A stretch of 64,000 nucleotides of DNA, from assembly GCA_021014325.1 (NCBI GenBank), contig JAJGQC010000657.1:1-64000 (forward strand), read 5' to 3'. The DNA is from Plazaster borealis (lineage: Eukaryota; Echinodermata; Asteroidea; Forcipulatida; Labidiasteridae). Under the pieces are notes generated by a model. The model did not search any database. It saw nothing but the letters and a program-made list of their open reading frames with translations, and had not been told where the DNA came from. A program made the position numbers and the translations under genes. Positions 46,848 to 57,204 of this stretch are shown here, piece by piece. Position 1 is the stretch's first letter, and each line of letters starts with the position of its first letter.

Positions 46848-46865
46848 TGGTGTCAGAAGTGGGAT
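46848..46865 (+). promoter_or_regulatory. Primer-binding site, tRNA-Leu type
   Basis: TGGTGTCAGAAGTGGGAT is complementary to the 3' end of an animal leucine tRNA including CCA (ending ATCCCACTTCTGACACCA). It lies two bases after the inferred LTR end, the usual place for minus-strand priming. Three copies of a GTTGAnAGnGCAACC phrase follow at 46937-47024. Confidence 0.8.
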
Positions 46866-47039
46866 GATTGGTGCTGATTAGGTAGGTTGGCACTGAAGAG
46901 TTCAGAGCAGGGTAAAAAGAGTTAGAAACTTCTGTGGTTGATAGTGCAACCGGAGAGAGAAAAATTTCTGTGGTTGAGAGCGCAACCAAAGATTAGAACT
47001 CTTTTCTGCGGGTTGAGAGTGCAACCCAAGAGAGCAGAA

Positions 47040-48190
47040 ATGAGTGGAGATACCACAAAGAGTGTTGAGAGTGAACTGCAGAGGCTAAGATAAAAGGCCC
47101 AATTTCTGCCGTGGGACAGAGAACTCATGGCTAAGAAGTTAGAGGCAGCCATGAAGGAGAGTAATGAGAAATCTCCCCAAAGAAATGATGGAGACAGTGT
47201 AAGAGCGGAAGAGCCAGTATGGGCCGATTCGGAAATCGAGTTCCGTTTGCCTTTCGAAAGTTCAGGTTATTTCTCCAAGGGGAGCCAAGTTCCTTGGTGT
47301 CCGTACGGTCACCCGAGCTTGACCCCAAGGTTGAGAAAAGAGTGAAGTTTGGGGAAAGTACTCCAATTAAGAGTGGTAGTGCCGGGATTTCCCATTCAGA
47401 TAATCTGAAAGAGTACAGTGCAGTAGAAGAGCTCCAGTCTTTTCTGTCGAGCAAGAGTTGCACTGAAGAGAGTAGTGACAGATTTGGGACAGAGACAGTC
47501 TCTCCTAAAAGAGTGCACAGCGAACTGTTGAGCTTTGCCACTAGTGTCCACCCCACTAGTGCCAACGATTCCGCAAAGTGTACACAGAGTTCAGCAGGGC
47601 CATGTCCGCTAAAAAAGGAACCGAGAATAATTGTAGAGAACGAGAAAGAAGGGAAGGATTTGGTGCAGTCTTATCGACGCCCAAATATTACTCCCGATCG
47701 ATACAGTGGAAGAGTGCTGTGAAAAGAGTATTTCCGGCACTTTGAGTCGTGTCGAAAAGTGAACCAGTGGAGCAAAGAGCAAGCCGTTATTTACTTATCG
47801 GCGAGTTTGCAAGGAAATGCCCTAAGATTGTTGGGGGATGTTCCTACTGGTCAGACACAGACATATAGTGGACTAGTGAAGTTACTAGACAGGCGATTTG
47901 GTTCAGGTCGCCAGAGTGAAAATTATTTGGTCGAGCTGAGGCATCGCCGGCAAGGACCAAAAGAGACGTTGCAAGAGTTGGGTCAAGCCATACAACAGTT
48001 GATGGTCAAAGCGTATCCTGACACACAGGAAGAGTCACGCGATCATTTGGCAAAGAATCATTTCCTAGATGCGGTCGAAAGTCGGTCTGTTCGGGAGGGC
48101 ATAAACAGGGCCCGACCCAAGAACTTGGATGAGGCCATTCGAGCTGCAATGGAAACAGAGAACTTTGAAATCTGGACGGAAAGCCAGTAA
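47040..48190 (+). pseudogene. Gypsy-type gag, capsid part, broken
   Basis: A start at 47040 opens MSGDTTKSVESELQRLR and then meets a stop at 47091. The same frame continues to about 47230, and a frameshift leads to 47219-47722. A TGA near 47720 replaces the conserved Trp of the capsid motif (GRVL-stop-KEYFRHFE). From 47759 the capsid core is intact: AVIYLSASLQGNALRLLGD and VELRHRRQGPKETLQELGQA, then FLDAVESRSVREGI. The capsid would assemble the virus-like particle. Two stops and a frameshift make it non-functional. Confidence 0.88.
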
Positions 48191-48192
48191 AG

Positions 48193-48552
48193 TTGGCTAG
48201 AGTGTTGGATACAGGAATGGAACAGAGGTTTCATGAAATTGAGAAAGAAATGAAGAGTGTTCTTGGGTTGTTAGCAGGGCTAACAAAACAAGTACAGAAC
48301 AAGAGCGCCTCAGTGGAGAGACCTACTGCGGACAGACCTAGAACAGAGAGTAAGCAAAGTGTTTGGAGATGCTTTAATTGCGATGAGCAAGGGCACTTTG
48401 CGAGAGAGTGTAAGAAACCAAAGAGGGGTAACCCAAAGCGTGAGGGCTGGAAGTGCTTCAACTGTGGGAAGCAAGGCCATATCGCTAAAGATTGTCGGGA
48501 ACCCAAAAGAGAGAATAGAAAACAGGGAAACGACAGAGAAGCAGCCGCTTGA
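48193..48552 (+). pseudogene. Gypsy-type nucleocapsid, two CCHC zinc knuckles
   Basis: A frameshift at about 48185 moves from capsid into this frame. A short helical linker is followed by [14 protein letters not shown] and [14 protein letters not shown], each C-x2-C-x4-H-x4-C, separated by a basic linker. The knuckles bind the element's RNA. The frame ends in TGA at 48550; the same frame resumes downstream as protease, so the stop may be the natural gag end or a mutation. Confidence 0.9.
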
Positions 48553-48576
48553 AGGGCCCGCGGGCAGGCTGGAGAT

Positions 48577-49494
48577 GTGAGGGGACCGAAGAGATGCCAT
48601 AAAGGTAACGAAGCAGTCATGGAAGAAAAGCAGCCCAAGTCTGAGGTGGGAAAGGTTTATACCTTACCCAATCCACACCTTAGTTCCCGCTATGGCTTAT
48701 TCGTAGATGGCATGATAAGGAAAACGAAGTGTCATTTTTTGATTGACACTGGTGCAACTGATACGCTTATCAGTAGCAAAGTGTATTACGAGATACCTAG
48801 AGAACAGAGACCAGTCTTAGAGAAAGACAATGTGAGAGTTAGGCAGGTGGATGGAAGTCCTCTGTCAGTACTGGGAGTCGCATGGGTTGATGTTCATGTT
48901 GGGCGAACAACACACCCAGTGAGAGCGATTTTCACGGAGATGAAGTATTCAGGAATACTTGGGATGGATTTCATCTTGCCCACAGGGGGTAATTTGGATT
49001 TCCAGACCAAAGAGTGGAGAATAAATGGTGAGCGAATGAAGTGCACAGGCAGTGCTGGAGAGCCATTTGTGAACCCAGAAGGACAAAGGCAGTGTTGGAT
49101 CGAAGTAATGTCAGAGTGCGACGTAGAGAGTCAGCACAGAGCTGGAAAGAAAAATGGCAACACTGACGGGTTGTCAAGTCGACCCTCCAAGCAGTGTGGC
49201 CGGGAAGAAGTGGTAGAAAGAGGAAAGTTAGATGGCCCGTCTGAGAAGATGTCAGAGATGGAAGATAAACCAGAGGGGAAGCTGTTGGTCAGGGGCATAG
49301 CGGCCCAACCAAGCATCCCAGTGAAGGCTCTCAGGAAAGCCCAAGTGGAGGATGAGACCATAAGTTGGGTCTTAAGTGCCAAAGAGGAGGGCAAGGACCG
49401 TCCGGAGTGGAGGGAGATTTCCCACTTGACGGCGGCTCATGAGACATATTGGTCTTATTGGGACCAGTTATGTGTAAGAGATGTAAGAGTATGA
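48577..49494 (+). pseudogene. Protease fused to RNase H tail by an in-frame deletion
   Basis: The N-terminal half is a retropepsin: FLIDTGATDTLIS carries the catalytic DTG, and SGILGMDFI is the conserved C-terminal strand. About 50 codons later the sequence becomes CDVESQHRAGKKNGNTDGLS, the known end of RNase H in gypsy polyproteins (HRxGxxNxxADxLSR). About 1.5 kb or more coding for RT and RNase H must therefore be missing around 49070-49130, yet the frame is unbroken across the join. The remainder is the connector before integrase, ending WDQLCVRDVRV at a frameshift. Confidence 0.88.
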
Positions 49495-50264
49495 GGAAAG
49501 AGATACTCAGAGAAGTGCATGGTGGACTGCTAAGTGGTCACTTGGGCATAAGGAAAACCTTGGCGAAGATGAAATATAGATATTTCTGGCCGGGTATGTC
49601 CACAGACGTACGCTCCTTCATAAGGAGTTGTGACATGTGTGCCAGAAGAAAGTCCCCTGCAAGGAAAGGGATTGCTCCCTTGAAACAGTGTCGTGTTGTA
49701 AGAGTTCCCATGGAGAGAGTGGCAATAGATTTGCTTGGGCCACTGCCCAAGACAGAGAATGGGAACCAGTGGATCCTAGTGATAGGAGATTACTGTACAA
49801 AATGGATGGAAGCGTTTCCATTGCCAGATGCGACAGCCAGTACAGTAGCACGCAAATTGGTGCAAGAGTTTGTATGTCGGTGCAGTGCCACAAGAGCTGC
49901 ACTCCGACCAAGGCACTAATTTTGAGTCAGAGGTGTTTAAAGAGATGTGCCAGATACTAGGTGTAACAAAGATGAGAACAACCACCTATAATCCGAAGAG
50001 TGACGGAATGGTAGAGCGATTTAACAAGACACTAGTGAACATGGTGGCAGCTCTCATTAGCCCGCATGGGAAGCAGAAGGATTGGGACAAGTTCCTCCCT
50101 TATGCAACCTTTGCATACAGATGCACCCACAGGACTCCACAGGAGTCACCCAACATGATGATGTTGGGGAGAGAGGTTAGTATACCGGTGGACTTGGCAA
50201 CAGGTTGCCCTGAGACCGAGGTTGAAACTAACACTGACTTCGCAGAAGAGCTGCGGAGTAATAT
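49449..50264 (+). pseudogene. Gypsy-type integrase, frameshifted and truncated
   Basis: The zinc domain is visible as HGGLLSGHLGIRKTL...CDMCARRK. The DDE core follows: first Asp in VAIDLLGPLP (about 49727), then a frameshift at about 49870, second Asp in LHSDQGTNFE, and Glu in DGMVERFNKTL (about 50012). The C-terminal part stops after TDFAEELRSNMF, where the sequence switches into MDN1 intron at 50265. Integrase joins element DNA to the host chromosome. All three catalytic acids remain, but not in one frame. Confidence 0.9.
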
Positions 50265-50876
50265 GTTCTAGCAATACTTAAACCAGCTCAGTTTGCTTCT
50301 TGAGGAATATTACAGAAGGCCTTGTCTAAATTGATGACTTTGTCTGTAGCTGTTGCTAGATCACTTTCAATGCCTTCTTCAATGTTGTATCCCAGCTGTT
50401 GGCCTACGCCATACTCAAATTTGCTCAATGTGGACATAGACATACTAAAAGAGCAAGGGAAATGTCAAATTAAATTTTGTGATGTACTCATTGTCCAATA
50501 GAGTCGTCATGTGAGTGGGGGAAAAATTACAAGTCTGTAACCTCACTTTAAAATGGTGTAAATTGCCATTGCATTCAAAACCCTTCCAAAATCCAAAATA
50601 TCCGATGACATTATTCTGGGAAAAATGTATCTTTACGATCTACACCATTTTTACATGAGGTTAGAGACTTGTAGCTTTTTCCCCACTCACATGAGGACTC
50701 TATCTCTATTGGGAAATGAGTACATCACAAAATTGAACTTGACATTTCCCTTCCTCTTTAAAACCCATCAGCTATTACAGGCATTATTCATCCCATTACA
50801 GAATATAATAATGCAAGGAGAGAGTAATCTGTCTGCATAGTTCACAGTTTCCCTCCCAAGTGGATATTGGGCTTAC

Positions 50877-50991
50877 CTGTCCAATCTTGGTCTTAGTCTG
50901 AGAGAAAGTAAATTGTCGGAGTATCTTGGCTCCTGATTGATCAGTGCACTGCTCATGGAATGGATGGAGAAGCTGGACAGACTCACCAAAA
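50877..50991 (-). CDS. MDN1: Midasin exon (FGESVQLLHPFHEQ), copy 2
   Basis: The 115-nt exon has the same splice sites and phase as 44402-44516. It differs at HEQCTDQ (Phe to Cys). It follows the intact 74-nt exon in the gene's direction, so this copy and that exon form the more complete version of the VWA region. If both copies were spliced into one mRNA, the VWA segment would be repeated, which is not found in midasins. Confidence 0.92.
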
Positions 50992-51460
50992 CTACAAATC
51001 AAAAGTCAAAGTTAATCATTAAAATCCATCCAGTCCCAAATCCTTCTATATCCAATTACCAAAGTGAAGGATTCAGAAGGACTGTGGTCAGTAGACCCAA
51101 ATAACAAGTGCTTATCCATGGGTCAGGTAATCCAATCTTATCTAAATTACATGGAGTGACAAAAAGAGAAGAGGTGTAACATTTTTAAAGACTCTCTTCA
51201 TCACCACAAATAAAGAACTAGGGTAGTGGGTCTGGGTTTCCCCTTGGTCTAGAGGATCAAGCCCCCTGAACCTCCTGGGTGTTACATTTCTAAAGACTCA
51301 ACATCACCACAAATAAAGAACTGGGGTAGTGGGTCTGGGTTTCCCCTTGGTAGCAAGCAAGTTTACCATTTCAAAGACAATTGTGAGAACATATTAGGAA
51401 CAAATCCCGAGCCAAGGAAAAATCCTGAGTGAGTCCAAAGGCATAAAGCAATTTCCCTAC

Positions 51461-51534
51461 CTGCAAACTGCAAGCTCTCCTGCCTCTAACCATGTTAATG
51501 CATTGCTGATTACTGCTAAAGACTCAAATGCAAG
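51461..51534 (-). CDS. MDN1: Midasin exon (LAFESLAVISNAL), intact copy 2
   Basis: The 74-nt exon (phase 0 to 2), with acceptor ACACAG and donor CAG|GTAGGG, encodes LAFESLAVISNALTWLEAG then ELAVCS. This is the conserved helix after the MIDAS loop and the strand leading to FGESV. It joins in frame to 50877-50991. The preceding exon, which should end with the MIDAS segment (family motif DxSxS), was not found between 51535 and 52650. Confidence 0.94.
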
Positions 51535-52261
51535 CTGTGTGAAGAAATCAAGACAATTTGTTAGCAAAAATTCAATACAAACAAATGCATAGGTGAATAG
51601 TTAAGCCTTATTGATGACACATGGGTGTGTGTGAATTCCTCACATGGTTGTTGTGCACTCATCATTAAACTGTGTGAAGTTTTAATAGCCATATTCATTA
51701 ATCTTCTAGACTTGTGCACAAAACCCTTCCCTCAGTCACAGTTTTCAAATGTTTTTTGTGTGTATTTTTTTAAAAGTTAGCTGGTACCCGTGTATAGATA
51801 TACATTGACACCAAAGTAATACCAATCAATCAGAATGTTACAAGAATTGACCATATTTTTGATATATGAGGGCGCTTACATCAGGGAATGTCTTGCAGCA
51901 CAATTACAGTTTCATCTTATTTTAATTGCCTGTATGTAGTTTTCTTGCATCGATAGTGAAATACAAAAACATAAAAATAACAAAAAATGAAAAAACCCTG
52001 TTTGTTTACTAGTTTTTCATCATGTGAAATTGGTCCACATACGCCCTCTCGCGGTCAAAAATACGGCGAATTGAATGGTTTGTATTTGATGTTATCAACA
52101 AACCCTGAACTAGGTATGGATGGAATCTGTTTCTGTATCTGCAGAAACTACAATTAGCATAAGCAGAACGGCATATAGGGTTAGATGCCAGAAATACTGG
52201 GTGAACCCCTTCTCTTAGCAATAAGTTCACTGGGCTCTTTTTAGTGCATTGATATAGTTTT

Positions 52262-52437
52262 AAGTACAACACACAGGACCTATGGCTTTACGCCCCAATC
52301 AAAGGATGAAGCTATAATGGTTAAGTGTATTGCTGAAGGACACAAGTGTCACCGGGACTCGAACCCACGCTCTGCTGATCAGAACACCACAGCTCGAGTC
52401 TGGTGCACTTGACCACTCAGCCACAACACGCCACCCA
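52262..52437 (-). repeat. tRNA-derived SINE
   Basis: On the minus strand it starts GTGGCGTGTTGTGGCTGAGTGG (A box) and has GGGTTCGAGTCCCGG (B box). A tail follows with GTGTCCTTCAGCAATACACTT and a block complementary to CACACAGGACCTATGGC. The tRNA head resembles Ser/Leu-type tRNAs. I recall similar SINEs from echinoderms; family assignment needs a library search. It sits in an MDN1 intron, same strand as the gene. Confidence 0.8.
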
Positions 52438-52652
52438 CATGTTTGAACTAATCCATAATGGGAGGGGAATGTCACATTAAGGTCCTGGATGTTTGATTTG
52501 ATGTAACACCACACATCCATTCTACATGATCCACTAATGCTACTTCCATTTTGAGTGCCATATTGCTGGGCTATATATCCTTTGCCCAAGGTCCGAACAT
52601 CACAATAACTGTTTATAGCAATTATACTTCTGAAAAACTCAACTTTTTGACT

Positions 52653-52782
52653 TAATTTGATCTGGTACTGTCTCTTACTTGGTTTGGTTCGTTGCAACCA
52701 AATCTTATCTTTGCAGAACACACTTGCAATGTGCGGGATCACTTTACGCAATTTGATGCGTTTACCAGTTCGGAAGTCACCC
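52653..52782 (-). CDS. MDN1: Midasin exon (GDFRTGKRIKLRKVIPHIAS)
   Basis: After acceptor CCAAG|GGGTGAC the exon reads GDFRTGKRIKLRKVIPHIAS, then VFCKDKIWLQRTKPSKRQYQ and IKL. This matches the highly conserved segment just before the MIDAS of the midasin VWA domain. Its first base completes the split Arg codon of the upstream exon (phase 2). The donor is unclear: only a weak GTCAAA is found after KL, so the 3' limit is approximate. Confidence 0.9.
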
Positions 52783-52784
52783 CT

Positions 52785-53331
52785 TGGTAAGGAAAAAAAA
52801 TAAGAAAACTATTAATGTTTGCCTGTAACATGATCAGTTATAAAGGACTGTGAGTGCTTCAACGTTCTGTGGGAAAAAATTCACAATTTCTAGAGTGAGA
52901 ATAAAACCTGTCATCCTCTCCTATGACGAGCGGGGTACAATTACAAAAACTGCTTACTGCACAATTTGTGCTTACAGTCGTCATTCTCTGCTTACAAGGT
53001 TGGTGCAAAGTGAAGCAAAGAATGCTTAACTAGAATTGTCAAGTACTCTTATGCGCTTAAGCACAAATTCCTTTATAACCTGTAAAATGTACGCACAAAA
53101 TAGTTAATGGCCTGATGTTTCGACCCTGGCAGAGTCAGGTCACTAACTACTTTTTGTATTGATACCACAGGTCCTTTTGGTTGGTAAGCAGTTTGCAACA
53201 GCTAATTCTATTTTCTCTGTAAAATATACGTAAGCTTGGGATTTTCTGAAACAGTAAGCATAGATTCTTTGCTTATGGTTAAGCAACACCATGAAACTGG
53301 ACCAGCTGTTTTGGTTTTGACAAACAGATCA
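52785..53331. other. MDN1 intron with dispersed repeat
   Basis: It includes GCCTGATGTTTCGACCCTGGCAGAGTC (near 53112) and GGTAAGCAGTTTGCAACAGC (near 53193). The same two motifs occur in reverse relation near 23650-23740, marking a MITE-like family. No exon is visible. Confidence 0.55.
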
Positions 53332-54309
53332 AAAAGCTTGCCTGATGAGGTGCAAGTCATGTTTTTTTTTCATGCAAAATATTGAGGACTCATCAATGGG
53401 CAAAGCTGGAACTAAAAACACTTTATTTAGACACAAATAATGACACCTGTTTTTCTGGCATTCATTTCAATATCACCAAATGGAGGCTGGAAGGACGAAC
53501 AGTCTGGCCTCTTTTTGTCAAAGAATCATTAGAACTATCATTGGCATTGTGGGTACAGGGAACCCGCCAAACTTTGGCAAGTGACGTCGACTATCTCTCT
53601 CATAACATATCATACTTGTTAATTATCTTCAATGGAAACGGTGAATGTCATTTGAAAACTAGCAACTAGAATCTACCTTAGTTTGGAGGCTCTTGTAGGT
53701 TCCAAGACCAGTCTGAGCTGTTCACAGAGATCCCTGGCTAGGCCTGATGTCAATGACTCGTACCGATGCCATGTCTCCTGCGCTTCTCTCTCCTTCCGGT
53801 CAAATAACAAATAATGGTTTGTCAATAGGGTGACTTGTAATACACAATCAGGCAAGTATCACCACGGCCCAATTGCATTCATCTACTTACATGAACCACT
53901 GGCAAGTTAGCATGTCTTTTACACGCTACTTTATGAAACATAAATTCTGCTAAGCACCGCTCTGTAAGCAGAAAATATCTGCTTCTGCTTACATGTTTTA
54001 TGAAATTGCTCATAGGCAAGCTCAGTCATCTAGTGGGTATATATCTGCTTTTGAAAACAGAAGGTCCTGGATTTATAATATCACAATAATAATAATAATT
54101 TGGGAGGCTAATCATCCTTACCTGCAGCTGAAAAGCTGAGCTGCAAAGGATGTGGCTACAAGGCATTCAAGCTGCAGGCACGCAAGGGTGCATTTGGAAG
54201 CCAGCCACATTGACCCATATCTAAGCCAGATATCAAAAGTGTTTGATTTTTCCTGAGGAAAAAGATGGAGGGCCCGGAGAAAAACCCTCGCGGCATAGAA
54301 AAAAACCAA
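53332..54309. repeat. Segmental duplication 2, copy X1
   Basis: It is nearly identical to parts of 58305-59774, starting AAAAGCTTGCCTGATGAGG. X2 has about 510 extra bp (58586-59098) between the CTCTCTCATAAC and CATACTTGT motifs. X1 stops at CGGCATAGAAAAAA, whereas X2 runs on into a tRNA-like SINE head. X1 carries one MDN1 exon and part of a MITE family M copy (53873-54010). Confidence 0.92.
53677..53792 (-). CDS. MDN1: Midasin exon (LCEQLRLVLEPTRASKLR), copy X1
   Basis: The 116-nt exon runs from a suggested acceptor GGAAG to donor CTAAG|GTAGAT. It encodes EREAQETWHRYESLTSGLAR followed by DLCEQLRLVLEPTRASKLR with the last codon split. This is the conserved helical segment directly before GDFRTGKR. 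It is identical to the exon at 59165-59280. Phase 2 at the donor fits the next exon, but splicing one copy onto the other would break the frame. Confidence 0.92.
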
Positions 54310-55910
54310 AACTTGGAACTAGGATGCTTTTTGTTAGAAAACCAATTTGTCAATCACGCCCAAATGTGTGCGTCTATCATAATAGGTTTAATGACAACAC
54401 AACCGTCAGTTGGACAAAATTGTTAATTTTGTACAAGTAACCGGAAACGGAGGAGAAGTCTTATTCTCAGGTTTTCTTCGCTATTTTGTTGAATTGATTT
54501 TACTTTCATATTGTTAATCACTTAGTATTACATTCCCAACAACATATAAATAATTTTCATAGCCATAAACTGCGTAAATAATTGACAAAACAAAGTCCCG
54601 CCCACGTAAAACTCCATATGGTCGGGACAACAATGGTCCCGGAAGTTCAAATATGAGCGAATGTCTGTTGAGTCCATGTTAACTAAGGTGAGAGGAATTG
54701 GCATTTCGATCTATTAGAGTTCAAATCCAAACATTTGCAGAATAACAATTCCAACTGGCTATCGTTTGGCATAGGGCATGTCTTTAGTGCATCGGAGAGC
54801 TGTGCGCCTTTCAGCGACTAAAACCATGTCTGTCATAGAAATACAGTCCAACGGAAATCCAACAAACGTTTGACATGTGGTAAAGTCTTACAACTGTTTT
54901 CTGATGTTAACAGACTCTCTATGTCTCCAGCTCCATGTTACAGACACAGGCCAATGACACTCATTCATTGTGAAAAGTTTGTCGATGGAAATTCAAAGTT
55001 GAACAAAATCTGTCTAGGAATCCTTAACAAAAAATAGCACTGTAGCTATGAAGATCTACTCAGTTTTTAATGTGGAATGAAAAGCTCCAATCCTATGTGT
55101 ATTATAAGAGAGACTGAAAACACTATCCACACATGAGGCACTGGTCTGAGGTGTGATTCAAACCAGGATCCATGGATGTGATTGATAGGACAAGTCACAA
55201 CTAGACTAGCCTGATTCCCAACTTCTTATTGTTTATAGACTCACTCTCTCTGTCTGTTTCTACCATGTGTGGAGTACAGTCCTTGCTTTGCAGTTCCTCT
55301 ATCTTTTCCTCCAGCTCTGTTGAACCCCAAGCACCTTATCACACTCCTCATTCCAACGCTGGCTAGCAAAGACTGACAGTGGAAAGAGTCTTCTTTCAGC
55401 AGAATGGTAGCAAAGAGGTCATAGATGAGCATCCTATGATTGGATTAAAAGGTGCTACATTAATTATCAGGCACTGCATATATGGGTCTCATAATTCAAA
55501 ACATAGCTCTGCTTATCCTGTTGAAAAGCAAATAATGAGCACTTTGATACGCGCCTAAGGGTGTGATAAGGCACAATATAAGAACCCATTATTTTTATTA
55601 TTACTTTGATTTTGAACTTTTCTGAAATTCTGCAAAGATCATGCACAACTGGACAAGTGTTTTTTATTATTATTATAAATTTGGAATGTAATTTCCACAT
55701 ACCCAAAAGCAATTATAAATTTATTGAAATTGTGGATTATTTTGACAAATATATCTATAAATAAGCACTGTAAAAGAGTCTAGTATCATGCACTGAGTGC
55801 CTGGCTTAGACAAATCTGAACAATCCATATTTGTCAAAACTTGCTGGGATACCAATGTGGTCATGTACACACCACTGTCAAGCATCAAACTGTCACAAAC
55901 ATCATTAATC
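54310..55910. other. MDN1 intronic or duplicated flank, no exon found
   Basis: No conserved coding segment could be recognised on either strand. The stretch is present only once; the corresponding X2-Y2 interval has different sequence. Confidence 0.45.
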
Positions 55911-56024
55911 AATAAGAGGTAACTAAAATAAATAGTAAACTTGCGGGTACAACCATGTGTAAAAACTCTTTTGTGGGAGTGTTGGCTCTTGAGTTTTTAC
56001 TATTTATTTTAGTTACCTCTTATT
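55911..56024. repeat. Perfect 29-bp inverted repeat
   Basis: The arm at 55911-55939 (starting AATAAGAGGTAACTAAAATA) is exactly complementary to 55996-56024. The 56-bp interior contains an imperfect second pairing (AAAAACTC/GAGTTTTT). Perfect arms suggest a young MITE or a recently formed foldback. Confidence 0.88.
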
Positions 56025-56064
56025 GTCCACACCATGCAAAGCTTCAAACAACACTTATCATTAA

Positions 56065-57163
56065 GGCGCGCGGTCCAAATAGAAACGGTTCGGCAACCGT
56101 CGAACGATTGCCCCAAACGGTTCATTTTTTGAGCTTCAACCGTTTGGGAATCTGAAAGCAACCGTTTCACACCTTGTGCCACCCGTCTTAAGAAGCACGG
56201 TCGGACAAAAGAACTGATACTTGACTGTGGTCTTAGCTAACAAAGGAGCGTCAGCTGGTCTGGACGTCAATGGCTGGCTGCCGATAATCTGTTACTAATC
56301 CGTTACTAATCCGTTACTAATCCTCCACGGCCGTGGATGTCCAGAACAATCTTTGATGTTTAGTGCAATGCCATGATTGTAGCTTTTATTTTTCAAGTGA
56401 GTGTCGTTTTTAAAATCTCAGAAAATTCTCCTCGGTGATCAAACTCAATATTTATTAATATTAAGCCAACGTTTGTTTTCGTTATTGGTTTCAACATACT
56501 GCTCATGGAAATAGACTGTATTTTCAGAATAGCGCACTATGCATGTCCTTTCTCTATAGCACTATGCACGACGGACATATAATTTTCCAGCCCGAATCTT
56601 TACCTCTTTGGTTTCCAACAGCAGCCGCTTTTTGATTTTCTTCTACGGGCAGCTTGCACAAGAGTTTCACTACCGCCAAGTAGATAGATACCAAGTTTGT
56701 ACCCCGCCTAAAACATTGCTGTAAATACGTGCAATTGATCCCAATGTGTCTTCAATGATCGTGATGATGATGGCATTGGTGGTGGCGCTAGGGTTCATTG
56801 CATCAATAAGTCATGATCTCAGGCCATACTTGGTCGTTTTATATGATTTAAAGTATAAGGTTTAAAAAAAATTTGCAAGCACTTTGGAAATAACCAAACG
56901 GAAAACAGTCGTAAAAGGTTTGTGTGTTTTAATTTTGAAATTCATAATATCAGTCAGAGCTCCTTCAACAGGAGCTATAATCCCCAAACAATGGACAGTA
57001 ATCCAAATATAGCCCCTTTTGTTCTGACTCCAGAGGGCCGGGCAAGCTTACCACATTGATAATTTTCCAAACCGTTTGGGAAATGCTGTTGAACCGTTTC
57101 TCTCTTGAACCGTTTGGCAACCGTTCGACGGTTGCCGAACCGTTTCTATTTGGACCGCGCGCC
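56065..57163. mobile_element. Non-autonomous DNA transposon, TAA target duplication (Harbinger-like)
   Basis: The ends are inverted: the left begins GGCGCGCGGTCCAAATAG and continues AAACGGTTCGGCAACCGTCG, and the right end is the complement of the same. The arms extend about 45-60 bp with few mismatches and contain further GAACCGTTT motifs. TAA flanks both sides (56062-56064 and 57164-57166). A 3-bp TWA-type duplication is characteristic of PIF/Harbinger, although terminal motifs were not compared with a library. It is 1099 bp with no transposase. A CCGTTACTAAT triplet repeat lies at 56291-56325. Confidence 0.88.
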
Positions 57164-57204
57164 TAACCAAAGCTACCTGTGATGCATAAAAAACAACTAC
57201 TGGA

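Larger units (their letters stand above)
45595..50264 (+). mobile_element. Ty3/gypsy-type LTR retrotransposon, internally deleted and truncated
   Basis: The order is 5' LTR, primer-binding site, gag with two zinc knuckles, protease, RNase H tail, integrase. Protease before integrase and the HHCC-DDE integrase of this type fit Ty3/gypsy. Reverse transcriptase and most of RNase H are missing, and the element stops inside integrase at 50264, where the second copy of the MDN1 block begins. There is no 3' LTR. It lies in an MDN1 intron in the opposite orientation. Stops and frameshifts show that it is inactive. Confidence 0.92.
50265..52093. repeat. Segmental duplication 1, copy 2 (without gypsy insertion)
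   Basis: This second copy of 43797-45595 starts in the middle of the integrase gene with only GTTCTA-scale homology. At its end (TGTATTTGATGTT) it continues into unique intron sequence ATCAACAAACCC, so it represents the empty-site version of the gypsy insertion locus. It retains the full 74-nt VWA exon. Confidence 0.95.

Noticed and set aside
52299..52640. Extension of the midasin exon frame beyond QYQIKL to about 52299
   Set aside because: The encoded residues lose all similarity to midasin after KL and run into a tRNA-derived SINE, so this is intron read-through.
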